The translations under genes and the position numbers were made by a program. DNA of 64,000 bases from Rhizobium mayense (GTDB taxonomy: Bacteria > Pseudomonadota > Alphaproteobacteria > Rhizobiales > Rhizobiaceae): positions 1-64,000 of the forward strand of contig NZ_JARFYM010000025.1 of the NCBI RefSeq assembly GCF_030272705.1, given 5' to 3'. Positions 45,301-51,533 of this stretch are shown piece after piece (the first letter of the stretch is position 1; every line of letters starts with the position of its first letter). The notes beneath the pieces were generated by a model. That model had not been told where the DNA came from. It worked only from the letters and a program-made list of their open reading frames with translations, and ran no database searches.

Positions 45301-48144
45301 CTTGTGAGCGACACCATTGGCATCGATGTAGATGCCCTTGAGGCCGGCCGGATCCGTGAAGGTGACCTGCTGGAAGCCGTCGGCGCCGGCAGTAAACAGG
45401 CTGCCCGATCCGCTGCTGACGGAGTCGGCGGCGCCTTCCGACGGCTTCGGCCCTTCGCTGAGCTCGACGAGTGGATGGAGCGGCATCTGCTCTGCCGGCA
45501 TCGTGTCGTAAAGGTTGCCGGCGCCGACCGTGACGTCGCTGGCGACAGGCTTGTCGTCGGCGACGGTGACGGTGAAGGTGTTGGTGGCGGTATCGCCGTC
45601 GGAATCGGTTGCCGTATAACCGAAGGTCAACGTGATGGCATCCGAACCCTTGGCGTCGTCGAGCGACTGGACCAGGGTGAAGTTATAGTGCCCGTTGTCG
45701 GTGTCCGAGACCGTCGCATAGAAGACGATGTTCGAGCCAACCGCGCCTTTGCCATCCATGACCGCCGTCGGAGCGGCCTCGCCGGTGTAACCAACCAGCG
45801 TGCCATCGGCCAGCAGCGCCGTGTGAACCGCAAGACCATGCGAGCTCAGTGCCTCGCCATCCTGGCCCTCTGTCGTGACCATGGCATTGGTGAAGGCGAC
45901 CGAGCGGTCACCGGCGCCGCCCTTGTCGGTGTTGGCGTTGTCGGCGCCCCAGGAGATGTTGAGCGAGCCGGTGGCGTTGGCATCGGTCCCGACATGCGGG
46001 TTCTCGTTGCCGCCCGCCAGCGCGCCTTCGGTGACAGAGCCTGCATCGCCAGTCGCAGCGACAGGCTTGTCGTCGGCGACGGTGATCGTGAAGCTGTTCG
46101 CGGCGGTATCGCCATCGGAATCGGTTGCCGTGTAGCCAAAGGTCAGCGTGATGGCGTCCGAACCTTTGGCGTCATCAAGCGACTGCACTAGGGTGAAGTT
46201 ATAGTGGCCGTTGTCGGTGTCGGAGACCGTCGCATAGAAGACCACGTTGGATGCAGAGGTTGCCGTCGGAGCGGCTTCGCCCGTATATCCAACCAGCGTG
46301 CCGTCGGCCAAAATCGCCGTATGAACGGCAAGACCATGCGAACTCAGTGCCTCGCCATCCTGGCCCTGCGTCGTGACCGTGGCATCGGTGAAGGCGACAG
46401 ACCGGTCGCCGGCACCGCCCTTGTCGGTGTTGGCGTTATCAGCACCCCAGGAGATGTTGAGCGAGCCGGTGGCGATGGCATCGGTCTCAACATGCGGGTT
46501 TTCGTTGCCGCTCGCCAGCGCGCCTTCGGTGACCGTGCCTGCATCGCCGATGGCAGCGACAGGCTTGTCGTCGGCGACGGTGATGGTGAAGCTGTTCGTG
46601 GCGGCATCGCCGTCGGAATCGGTTGCCGTGTAGCCGAAGGTCAGCGCGATGGCATCCGAACCCTTGGCGTCATCGAGCGACTGGACCAGGGTGAAGTTAT
46701 AATGGCCGTTGTCGGTGTCCGAGACCGTCGCATAGAAGACCACGTTGGATGCGGAGGTTGCGGTCGGAGCGGCCTCGCCGGTATAGCCAACCAGCGTGCC
46801 GTCGGCGAGCAGCACCGTATGAACCGCAAGACCGTGCGAGGTCAGCGCGCCGTTGTCCTCACCCGTCGCCGAAACTGCAGCATTGGTGAAGGCGACCGAG
46901 CGATCGCCGAGGCCGCCCTTGTCGGTGTTGGCGCTGTCAGCGCCCCAGGATATGTTGAGCGAGCCGGTGGCCGTTGCGGCGCCGGTGGCATGGGTCAGGG
47001 CTGCGTTGCCGGCAGCCAGCACCGCCTCGGTGACCGAACCCGCTGTACCTACCGCTGCAACCGGCACACTGTCCGCAATATCGACGGTCGCCACAGCCGA
47101 AACCGTATGGCCGCTCGTGTCGGAGACTGTATAGCGGAATTGCAGTTCAAGCACATCGCTGGCCGAATTGGCGCCGCGGGGATGGTCGAGAGCAGCGAGC
47201 TGGGTGAAGGTGTAGTCGCCGGTCGAGGCGTTGAATACCAGCGTGAAGACCGTGACGCCATTAGCAACGCCGGTGACCGTGTGGCCGTTCTGGGTGACGA
47301 CAACGGGAACGCCGCCGGACGTCAGTCCCGACAGCTGCTGAGCGCCGTTACCGGTAGTTTCTGCCTCGCCAACAAGCGTGACGGTGGTGATCGCGGCATG
47401 ATTGCCGCCGAAGCCGAAGCGGCCGGTGCTGCTTGTCGTGAGGAAGGCGCCAGTGCTGCTGCCGCGTTCGATCAGCGAGGCTGTTTCGGTCGCCTGCTCA
47501 AGGATAAAGGGAACCCGAGTCTGGGTGCCGGACAGATTGCCGCCGTTGCCGTCGCCGTTTGCGCCGCCGGGACCGAGGAGACCAATCAGATTTAGTGGCG
47601 TCCGCGCATTTCCAGCCTGGCTGTCCGTGAACTGGTGGCCGGAATCCGTGCTATTGCCGGCGTGAACAGAACCGTCGGGACCTTCAGCGACGTTGATGCC
47701 CTGCTGCTGCAGTGCAGCGACCACGGCCTGCTGCGGCAGCGTGACTTCGCCGATCAGGAAGGTCGGGACGTGGAGCGCACCGTTAATGATGACGATGCGC
47801 GTGCCGTCGGCCTGGATCAGAACAAGGTTGCGCCCCTCGACGTGGATGTCGTCGATCGAGGTGTTGGCCGGCAGATGGACGACGTTGCCATTGTCCGGCA
47901 CGATTTGGATCGGCTGACGAGTGTCGGTGTTTTGCGGCTCGTTGGCGGCAACGCGCCCAGTCTTGCCGCTCGCCTGCTGCTCACCGGCCTGCGCCATCTC
48001 GAACGCTGCGACATCAGCATTCTGTGACAACGGAAGCTGCTGGTCCACGCCGATATCGGTTGCATGGCCCGAGTCCCGGCCGCCCGATACGAAATCGTTC
48101 GAAACCGTTTCGTGGTCTACCGTCGAAATGCGCGAATCTTCCAT
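33340..48144 (-). CDS. Giant repetitive type I-secreted adhesin (LapA/BapA-like)
   Basis: About 4,934 residues. The first ~160 residues form a hydrophilic leader and a beta-rich segment (VVHLPANTSIDDIHVEG, GTRIVIINGALHVPTFLIG) that may be the membrane-retention module. Then come about 15 Ig-like T1SS-143/VCBS-type repeats with DGDGD calcium sites (nt ~47390-40020), a block of RTX nonapeptides such as GGAGNDTLIGGSGND (nt ~39850-38930), and further VCBS repeats with GTNDAP linkers (nt ~38400-35950). The tail after 34000 ends with a type I secretion target domain (YGTDGNDTLTSGGG, DVITDFSPKGEGDKLDVSNLL). The start at 48144 has GGGAG upstream. Neighbours supply the secretion machine and a LapG-like protease. 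It probably mediates attachment to surfaces, roots or other cells. Several repeats are almost identical at DNA level. Confidence 0.9.
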   Translation of the reverse strand: MEDSRISTVDHETVSNDFVSGGRDSGHATDIGVDQQLPLSQNADVAAFEMAQAGEQQASGKTGRVAANEPQNTDTRQPIQIVPDNGNVVHLPANTSIDDIHVEGRNLVLIQADGTRIVIINGALHVPTFLIGEVTLPQQAVVAALQQQGINVAEGPDGSVHAGNSTDSGHQFTDSQAGNARTPLNLIGLLGPGGANGDGNGGNLSGTQTRVPFILEQATETASLIERGSSTGAFLTTSSTGRFGFGGNHAAITTVTLVGEAETTGNGAQQLSGLTSGGVPVVVTQNGHTVTGVANGVTVFTLVFNASTGDYTFTQLAALDHPRGANSASDVLELQFRYTVSDTSGHTVSAVATVDIADSVPVAAVGTAGSVTEAVLAAGNAALTHATGAATATGSLNISWGADSANTDKGGLGDRSVAFTNAAVSATGEDNGALTSHGLAVHTVLLADGTLVGYTGEAAPTATSASNVVFYATVSDTDNGHYNFTLVQSLDDAKGSDAIALTFGYTATDSDGDAATNSFTITVADDKPVAAIGDAGTVTEGALASGNENPHVETDAIATGSLNISWGADNANTDKGGAGDRSVAFTDATVTTQGQDGEALSSHGLAVHTAILADGTLVGYTGEAAPTATSASNVVFYATVSDTDNGHYNFTLVQSLDDAKGSDAITLTFGYTATDSDGDTAANSFTITVADDKPVAATGDAGSVTEGALAGGNENPHVGTDANATGSLNISWGADNANTDKGGAGDRSVAFTNAMVTTEGQDGEALSSHGLAVHTALLADGTLVGYTGEAAPTAVMDGKGAVGSNIVFYATVSDTDNGHYNFTLVQSLDDAKGSDAITLTFGYTATDSDGDTATNTFTVTVADDKPVASDVTVGAGNLYDTMPAEQMPLHPLVELSEGPKPSEGAADSVSSGSGSLFTAGADGFQQVTFTDPAGLKGIYIDANGVAHKEGLSFSTTTDNLGNTIYTASGKESGQVLFTLTVGADGSYTYVQSGAFADAKGSDNENFKISFEVTDGDGDKATGSLTLNVADSFPVANNVTVDAGNLHDTTSTSSGPNPSPVQLLLEQPSEGSTPSDGAKTDTDSVGGASGTLFTTGADGFARLTFTNPTDLKAINIDENGVAHAEALRYSTSRDDSGNTIYTATGKDSGHVIFTLTVHADGSYTYVQSGAFADAKGSDNENFKIGFEVTDGDGDKATGSLTLNVADSLPVANNVAADRVLNDDMSPGGNHDTTDENNSVKGSIGGLFNMGADGFKSVAIAHSDLPKLTTIYTDANGVAHQEAVTWSKAQVADGSTTWVASSAHHETVATLTVNADGSYTFSTGAPLAHPTAQAAEETLSLTFNFTVTDGDGDKATGSLTVGVKDDVPVAHAVDNTASPLNDDAQTGGNLDANDANTHSVSGAAGALFSAGADGFTSVSIDQSSLPALKTIYVDANGFAQQEDVTWGKPTISGGATTWVASSANHETVATLTINADGSYTFSTSAPLVHPTSGTTEEGLPLTFTFTVTDGDNDTSTGSLTLHVTDDVPLANTVTVTSVTLNDDALKGGNPDTVGVADTDTVSGASGALFTGGADGVHQVTLGATTDFSAIYIGKDGFAHVESVVWGSPTTAAGGETIWIATGKDSGQTVATLTIGADGSYSFTLSAPVAHTASPTAENTQDLTFNFTVTDGDSDTANGALTVTVKDDAPIAHKVDATSTPLNDDAQAHGNLDGAADAKTINGDAGALFSAGADGVKGVSMDSLPTLKAIYLDSHGIGHQEAVSWTSSAANGVTTWTATGASSHATVAVLTIGADGSYSFTADAPLVHSTSSTTEDSLTLNFGFTVTDGDGDTAKGSLAIAITDDVPVASGTTVAVRADEGDIYNLLSHGNSALDGTHDGSSSQPALFGFGFAATVSGSVASTVSFGADGAAAGGGFSFTATAASTLTALHLTSGGEALSYAVVNNVIIGYVDNDHHSGYNPLLDRPVLSLSLSADGSFTFQQYDQLDNVAGPGNDLRSGNGSISAIDFGSVIQATDGDGDSVTLTGALKVTIVDDVPKVSLALTGSITIDESGRGDDDVSASNSIRGLFAGITGGNDPHMSTVYAQHGVVSPSVSMGADDATGATSSLTLHIDNADSGLTTTAGQTITLSQLADGTVVGKIADGEIAFAIRIDDSGKVSIAQYMALANPNTSKSDGDTVDLTGKLSAVLSATDSDGDTVSTSVSIGSSIRFDDDGPSIGNAVSTKTLAEHSLLTNSGAISPSGVSTGAVALNFAFGADGPAAHAVTFVARSNGSYFTASYGNNQSLDATKLSSGGHALSYSVSSDGMTLIAYTGSNAADQSSWVFKVDLSQDSAHASGAYNFTLYKALDDVNGQTNLSDIKLTFQVAGHDGDGDTTTGTQSFSVDVTDDSPSISSFVVDKSQAITVDEHGLTPSSPVSATTGTHSIVTAVVNAGADGLASQVYSLQVGNNGNSGLSTIDNHAITLQQQSAGTVNGVYTDSDGKTHIAFTISIDSGSGALNVTENVALKDIVNNNPVDHLNLATGSLSAVVTVTDGDGDTASKSADLSGVITFKDDVPTIASVAIGGVGENDLATTHPTATGSLAISFGADGAKSVVFSNASAASNVTGPSGLSSNGKPLAYAFIGSLLVAYTGAMPTEADAANVVFTVALALSGSYTFTLLQPLDHSDAIASNGSHAIDLTFGYTATDGDNDKASGSFTVEVNAAGTVTAQTIDYSAISTGVTVNLSDVSETVGSQTIAANTATDAGALHVVGRDNVADMTHVIGTSGDDTLVGGAGDTLTGGAGNDTFVAASGTVTVTDLHDQDIVKVLNGATAAITATGDWTATSDTVNSGTATINANGHDIDLSAAGGNGWTLTNAGNATGVTLVGSNHGDTIIGGSGDDIIKAGTGSDNIDAGAGNDKIYLSADIADAGGYAPRSFDLGAGVNIEVSLAGKSGTGDNVNGGAGDDTLYLQGSGSNGYVLDYRSNAGLQLQGVEHIVGTDSNDLIAVSKTYMSDAAGGGVTIDGGAGDDVIFGGAGNDTLIGGSGNDTIVAGTGNDTILGGTGSDKIYYIVGSGNDRIDGGATLVGGKETDTDELHIVGDGNSHTYTIGEIALGDAGNIASADDHADLTIGISGGGSVRADGIEDLYLDLGGSAGNTIVFGNVSDTALAPDTIVVNSGSGNDTFDMTGLTGNVHIVINDNDPVATAGSDTDTLKLAGKWADWTVTHTGTDDGTGSYTLTNGTETITVTNVEQFTFMGENGGAGGTLSLSQLMNVAPVANNFTALSPVTEDSSAESVEGFIFNGNHATDANTNKFDTLTVVGINAGTTPSAVANVASSGPTVIDGTYGKLTIYANGDYSYTLDDTKDATNSLSQGEKVKEVFDYTVQDAHGVQSSATITINVIGTNDAPIAAAEVASATEDTAVTATGSLLAGASDVDHLDVLSVAKVGDVADGHAGVAGTYGTLTWDSTTGAYTYVLNNADPAVQHLIPNETLTDKFTFTITDNHGGTSTQTLTVTINGSDDFPVIIGAQDTAGHAVAANLLVDGDFAHATASAWTNGSGFIWATEGTGWTISGTEPGQTGVRLEEIASNYNGVTSSNGAPMIDLGASPGNIAISQTVHGLTDGASYVLSFEYGTPANGTAAVQVWWNGELVDTLTPTPGAGPMSTITLPLTAHGSDNTISFVEVGTASDNTGTYLANVSLTAASATSLPVIADAMNENDTHSFTFGSAQFNYGADGQGTTGALTFDTAHAVVSGPQGITLGMPQLSFDGSTITVTPGTAFDALGAGEIAKISIPFEVTDRNGSVTSGVYELTVTGTNDAPVILASSQMTGSVVEQGLDTTGHAVGTSSVSGVMASSDVDHGDTATWSIVSGQTTVSSMPGTYGTLQMDASTGKWTYTINETAANSLQLGDQKVDSFTVEVADGHGGIATQQVNITVNGTNDAPTISIASGDSASGAVREAGVNVADDSAHNSVSGHLTGADVDNTSLTWSVVADSGQTGNQNGSVTGAYGTLSVGANGTWSYVLDQSKADSLNASDHPQESFTVQLSDGQGGVTTQTVIVTVNGTNDAPVLSSTASTASYTAGDAAMVLSSTTTVADVDNTTLASAKVSISSGFASGDVLSVALTGTSITASYNATTGVLTLTGNDTLAHYQAVLDSVTFSSTSSSTATRTISWSVNDGAVDSSVSTTTLTVAAHQDVAPVLDLNTSTAGSDSSISYKAKTGAVNLAPHALVTDADSTNFSGGTLVVQSTGSSVKLSVSGATSGNLSYNGKNIGTLTSSDGGATLTISFNTNATPAAVTALLKDIQFSSTSNSGGDRTVTFTVSDGDGGSSSAVVHVDYTYSNMPAGTSGEAMNLALSAPSDHVGAVLVTVAGLHTGWTLSGGTQNADGTWSVSTSDPSSLTVTSPQGVTGALVLQVTETWTNADGSTGMATVADNVEAYAKGAPIFAWSGDDTLTASSANDTLVFANTIGADVVHNFDTAHDKIDLVGFAGFSSFADVQAHLSTDASGNAVITLGDGETITLAGVSAAALTADDFLFNETVVTHNTGDMVLSDGALMPISGTLDNTGSIHLASTGSETAFEIVQHGLTLTGGGTVTLSDDASNVIFGSGDNVTLTNVDNTISGAGQLGDGHLTLVNEGTIIADGSHALVIDTGVNAVSNTGTMEATGTGGLDIHSGVVNDGTLWANGGNINLEGNVSGSGTVLVSGHAGLEIGGSFSEAITLNTDARATITIDHAAAFTGTIAGLDGNDTLRFGDISAATASFSYAENAAKTGGVLTVTDGTHTAAIGLIGDYSASDFSLSHDGAYAEIDFGHLYGTDGNDTLTSGGGFTMTGGPGADIFVLDAQALHNLNMADVITDFSPKGEGDKLDVSNLLNALVGEHPGMTEASAVASMTAAVDTATNSTKISINSGSETHVVATLQNYAPTGHDAVHVLFNNHDEQLATHTQTAGA
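45545..47035 (-). repeat. Near-identical tandem repeats within the adhesin gene
   Basis: Three successive copies of about 490-520 bp, seen by recurrence of the stretch encoding TVADDKPVA at about 45546, 46068 and 46562. The copies differ at scattered bases; one carries an extra short insertion encoding VMDGKGAVG. Such identity implies recent duplication or gene conversion, so repeat number may vary between strains. Confidence 0.8.
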
Positions 48145-48387
48145 AAGTCTAACTCCCGGTGTCTCGTAATTTGACGGCAATCAATTACGAGAGCGGGGTG
48201 ATTGCAATACTTCGTTAACCTCACAGATATAGCGGGTTATGCACGACCGCAGATATATTTACCCATGGTTAACTCAACAATCCAACAACTCCTTAAGTAT
48301 ACCGCTTGACTTTGCGCCAGCCGCTGTGTGCAAATGCGCCACCACAGGCTGTCGCAGCCTGCGTTCGAGAATTGGGTGGAGTGAGTT

Positions 48388-49599
48388 GTGCCGTTTGCGA
48401 TCAGCCTTTCGTTGAGCCTTTTGACTGATTGGCTGCCGCTGAGACGGTATCGGCGGTCGGCGCACGGTGCCGTTCTTATCCTCTGCGCGGGCCTCGCCGG
48501 ATGCCAGATGGACGGTGTCGGCCTAAGCAGCAACAGCAGGAACGACGATATAAAAATGCCGTCCACCGCCATCGAAGAAAGCTACGGCGGCGACAGCGGC
48601 ACGGAAATCACGCTGCTGCTGCGCAAGGGTGCGGCAGGTCTCTACGAAGGTCCGGCTCGCGACGTACGTGACGGGGCAGTGCTTGGCGTCGGCGAGCTCG
48701 GCAACAATCAGATTCGGCTGCGTGTAAAAGATGTCGGCCCCGGTCTTGCAGGAATCGCGACGCAGGTCGCAGCGGCCAAGGGCCGTAATGCCGCGCTAAT
48801 CGTCAGCTATCTGCCGCCGGCCGAAACAGCTGCGATCGCCGCCATATCGCCTGCCCAGCGTCCGCCATTGCTTAACCTTGCGAGTGCCATGGCCGCGACG
48901 AGCGGCGATGTCTTCAATCTCGCCTCGGACGAAATCGACAGCGCGACCGAGGGCGTCAAGGCGGCCGGTCCTGGAGGTCACAAGAAGGTGTCGGCGCTGG
49001 TGCCTGCGGATCTTTCTCAATCCGACAGCACCAGGTTGGGCAACGCCATCTGGAACAGTGGCAACACTTTCATGGGCCTGGGCCGTTACAACGCAAGCGA
49101 CCAGGCCGCTGATATCCTTACCAAGAACCGGCCGCTCATCCAGTCGGCCGAGATCGTGGTCATTCTCGGCGATACGCCGGAAATCGGCGCGGTGGCGAGT
49201 GCGGTGCGCAGTGCTGCCATTCCCGCTCAGGCGCTGGTAGGTACCAACAGATGGCCGCAATCAGCCTATGCAGTGTCGGCTGCGACGGGCGCATTTGTCG
49301 CGACAGACGATAGGCAAAGCAGCGGATTGATTGCCGAGCGTTACCAGCGCCACTTCAATCACCCGCTGACAACCTACGGTGCCTATGGCTATGACGCCAT
49401 GGCGATCGCCTCCGGCCTCATCCGTTCCCAGGGACCGCAAGCCATCACCACCGCCAACCTAATGAGCAAGGTCGGCTTCCGCGGCACGACAGGGCTCTTC
49501 CGCTTCAATGCCGCGGGCATGGTAGAGCGCAAAATGGTGATCAATACGATCGACGGCGGCAAGCTGAAGGTCGCCTCCCAGCTCGCGCAGTCGTTCTGA
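48388..49599 (+). CDS. Lipoprotein with periplasmic-binding (LivJ/LpoA-like) fold
   Basis: A 403-residue protein with a signal sequence ending in a lipobox, LCAGLAGC, so the mature protein should be lipid-anchored. The rest resembles type 1 periplasmic-binding proteins (ITLLLRKGAAGLYEGPARDVRDGAVLG, YGYDAMAIASGLIRS), the fold shared by branched-chain amino acid binders and penicillin-binding-protein activators. No ABC permease is nearby, so a solute-uptake role is less likely than an envelope or cell-wall role. The predicted GTG start follows GGGTGGAG. It is divergent from the adhesin gene across 243 bp and followed by the LapG-like protease gene, suggesting a link to surface display. Confidence 0.75.
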   Translation: MPFAISLSLSLLTDWLPLRRYRRSAHGAVLILCAGLAGCQMDGVGLSSNSRNDDIKMPSTAIEESYGGDSGTEITLLLRKGAAGLYEGPARDVRDGAVLGVGELGNNQIRLRVKDVGPGLAGIATQVAAAKGRNAALIVSYLPPAETAAIAAISPAQRPPLLNLASAMAATSGDVFNLASDEIDSATEGVKAAGPGGHKKVSALVPADLSQSDSTRLGNAIWNSGNTFMGLGRYNASDQAADILTKNRPLIQSAEIVVILGDTPEIGAVASAVRSAAIPAQALVGTNRWPQSAYAVSAATGAFVATDDRQSSGLIAERYQRHFNHPLTTYGAYGYDAMAIASGLIRSQGPQAITTANLMSKVGFRGTTGLFRFNAAGMVERKMVINTIDGGKLKVASQLAQSF

Positions 49600-49744
49600 A
49601 GCAAACCGATCGCATCGAGCGTGGTGCGCTTTAGAGCGTTGTCGCCGCTGCTGTTGCGCTCAGCCATCGATTTCGCGCCATGCCGGATCGTCTTGGTGCG
49701 CCGAGCGATATCATCCTTAATGGTTTCCCACCAAACCCGATTGA

Positions 49745-49779
49745 ATTTTATACTTATTTGATCGCTGATTTTATACTTA
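49745..49779. promoter_or_regulatory. Direct repeats ATTTTATACTTA, 23 bp apart
   Basis: Two perfect 12-bp copies at 49745-49756 and 49768-49779, about two helical turns apart, in an AT-rich patch 76 bp upstream of the LapG-like gene. Spacing puts both on the same DNA face, as expected for a cooperative regulator. No regulator can be named. Confidence 0.45.
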
Positions 49780-49854
49780 GATTATCTACGCTTCCGAACG
49801 CCGTATTCAGAGATATCGCGCATTATTCTCTCAACCAGGGAGAATTAAGCGCCA

Positions 49855-50805
49855 ATGGAACGCAAGAACAACAAAGTTATACTTGCAGCGATTGCTGCAG
49901 CTTCCCTAGCCTTTGGTCTGTCGTCAACGACAGTTTGCGCAGCTGCCGCCAGCGAGACTGCCCGCCCGGTCGTCAACCTGTTTGCGGATCCGCTATTCGA
50001 CACAGTCATCGATCTCGTTGCGCCAGCCGCCGCAAACGCGGTAAAGGTGATTGGGAGCGTCGACCTTGCTGCGCTCAGCCAGAGCCTCGCCGTCGAGCCC
50101 GCGGGCCTTCCGCATAATGATGAGGTCGTACTCGAGCCGGCACACCCTGCACAGCCGACCATCCCCCCAATGGGCGACTCGGTGTTCGGAACCGTCGCCA
50201 TTCCCTTCAAACATCTTGCCGCGCTCGACAAATTCGCAGGCCCGCTCGCCGAGATCCGGTCCGGCAAAGCGCTCGATTGCGGCGCCGGCGGATGCGACGC
50301 AGCCTCAGCCGCCGTCGCGGCCGCCGAGACAAAGACTGCTGGCGCCTCTATCCGCGACCAAATCAACGCAATCAATTTTGCCGTCAATCATGCCATCCGC
50401 TACGCCAGCGACATGGATACCTATCATGTGACGGACTACTGGGCGAAGCCGAGCGAGGCGCTGTTGCATCAGCAGGGCGATTGCGAGGACTATGCCATAT
50501 TAAAGATGGCGGCCCTCTACAAGGCGGGCATCGATCTCGACCAAATGGCGCTGGTCATCCTCTTTGACCAGCAGCGGCATTTCTACCACGCCGTCCTGTC
50601 GGTCTCGGTCAACGGCAACTATCTCATCCTCGACAACATGCGCGATGAGGTTTTGCCTGACAAGCGCATTGCAGAATACCTGCCGCTCTATTCGATCGTC
50701 GCCGGCCGCGGTTATCTGCACGGATCCCGCGATCCTCATGCTAAAGCGGTTGTCGCCGCAGTGCCGCTCGCCAAGGTGGCCCCTGGCGAAGGCGAGATCC
50801 ACTGA
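49855..50805 (+). CDS. Transglutaminase-like cysteine protease (BTLCP/LapG-like)
   Basis: A 316-residue secreted protein with a signal peptide (ILAAIAAASLAFGLSSTTVCA). The catalytic triad of bacterial transglutaminase-like cysteine peptidases is visible: Cys in HQQGDCEDYAILK, His in RHFYHAVLSV and Asp in YLILDNMRDE. In Pseudomonas, LapG of this family cuts the N-terminal retention module of the LapA adhesin in the periplasm and releases it from the cell. About 110 residues between the signal peptide and the domain are longer than in LapG. The pairing with a giant type I-secreted adhesin supports the same job here; no LapD-type inhibitor is visible. AGGGAGAA precedes the ATG. Confidence 0.87.
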   Translation: MERKNNKVILAAIAAASLAFGLSSTTVCAAAASETARPVVNLFADPLFDTVIDLVAPAAANAVKVIGSVDLAALSQSLAVEPAGLPHNDEVVLEPAHPAQPTIPPMGDSVFGTVAIPFKHLAALDKFAGPLAEIRSGKALDCGAGGCDAASAAVAAAETKTAGASIRDQINAINFAVNHAIRYASDMDTYHVTDYWAKPSEALLHQQGDCEDYAILKMAALYKAGIDLDQMALVILFDQQRHFYHAVLSVSVNGNYLILDNMRDEVLPDKRIAEYLPLYSIVAGRGYLHGSRDPHAKAVVAAVPLAKVAPGEGEIH

Positions 50806-50867
50806 TCGGACTTGCCTTTTCGACACGTCCGGGGTGAACGTCGCGGATAACGAAAGCGGCGACATTC

Positions 50868-51533
50868 TCAGTAAACGGAAATATATCCGATCAGCATCGG
50901 CGCCTCGTGTGTCGGCGCCAGCGCCAGATTGATCTGGCCCGTCAGCGATTGCGAACCGAGGCTGATCTTGAAGCCGGTGTTCAGCGTCTTGCCGCGATTG
51001 GCCGACAGGACGGAGAGCACTTCCTCGACCTGCGTGTCGATAGAAAAGTGCAGGGTGCGCGCCGTCTGTTGGACGTCATCGATCAGCGGCAGGCGATGGC
51101 GCAGCATCTTCAGGAAGGCATCGTTGAAAAGCTTGACCCCGCGCTCCTGCGTCAACACCACCGCCGGCGTCGGCGACGCTTGAAGGACTGCCTTGAGATT
51201 GGTCAGCGACGCGACATCCTCGATGGCGTCCAGACGGCTCAGCGCCCATTTGAAGCTTAGCACGCGCAACAAAGAGGCAAGATTGCCGGTTTCCGGCATG
51301 TTGGCCGCCGTGTGGTGAACGAGGTCGCCGATGCTGATGCCGCCGGCTTCGGACATGCGTCCGAGGCTGTCCCAATAGATCCGCTCCAGGCGAATGCCAC
51401 GACGCTCGCCGCCGCCAGTCACGGCACGGAACCGCGGCTCCAGTTCATCGCCTTCGACAGACGGCAAGGCGTCGCTGCGGGCCATCGTCGTGACTTCGTC
51501 CTTTCCCGCTCCTTTGCGCATAGCCGCCCTCAC
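50868..51533 (-). CDS. Ribbon-helix-helix (RHH_4) protein with PAS-like C-terminus
   Basis: A 221-residue protein. Residues about 45-110 match the RHH_4 arrangement: RLERIYWDSLGRMSEAGG, ISIGDLVHH, then NLASLLRVLSFKWAL. The C-terminal half (LQASPTPAVVLTQERGVKLFNDAFLKML and the strand-rich end) looks like a PAS domain. RHH_4 proteins are presumed DNA-binding; the PAS part may sense a ligand or partner. The GTG start overlaps the hlyD stop by GTGA, so it is the last gene of the tolC-ABC-hlyD operon. A regulator made in step with the secretion machine could tie adhesin synthesis to export. Experimental roles for this architecture are not known to me. Confidence 0.75.
   Translation of the reverse strand: MRAAMRKGAGKDEVTTMARSDALPSVEGDELEPRFRAVTGGGERRGIRLERIYWDSLGRMSEAGGISIGDLVHHTAANMPETGNLASLLRVLSFKWALSRLDAIEDVASLTNLKAVLQASPTPAVVLTQERGVKLFNDAFLKMLRHRLPLIDDVQQTARTLHFSIDTQVEEVLSVLSANRGKTLNTGFKISLGSQSLTGQINLALAPTHEAPMLIGYISVY

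Noticed and set aside
45545..47035. Regularly recurring sequence considered as a CRISPR or other non-coding array
   Set aside because: The ~500-bp period and preserved reading frame show these are protein-coding repeats of the adhesin.
33232..47595. Many long plus-strand open frames (for example 37888-39813, 39865-42246, 42283-44883, 46204-47595)
   Set aside because: They are antisense to the adhesin gene; its repetitive GC-rich codons keep the opposite strand open. Their translations are Arg/Asp-rich repeats without family likeness or ribosome binding sites.
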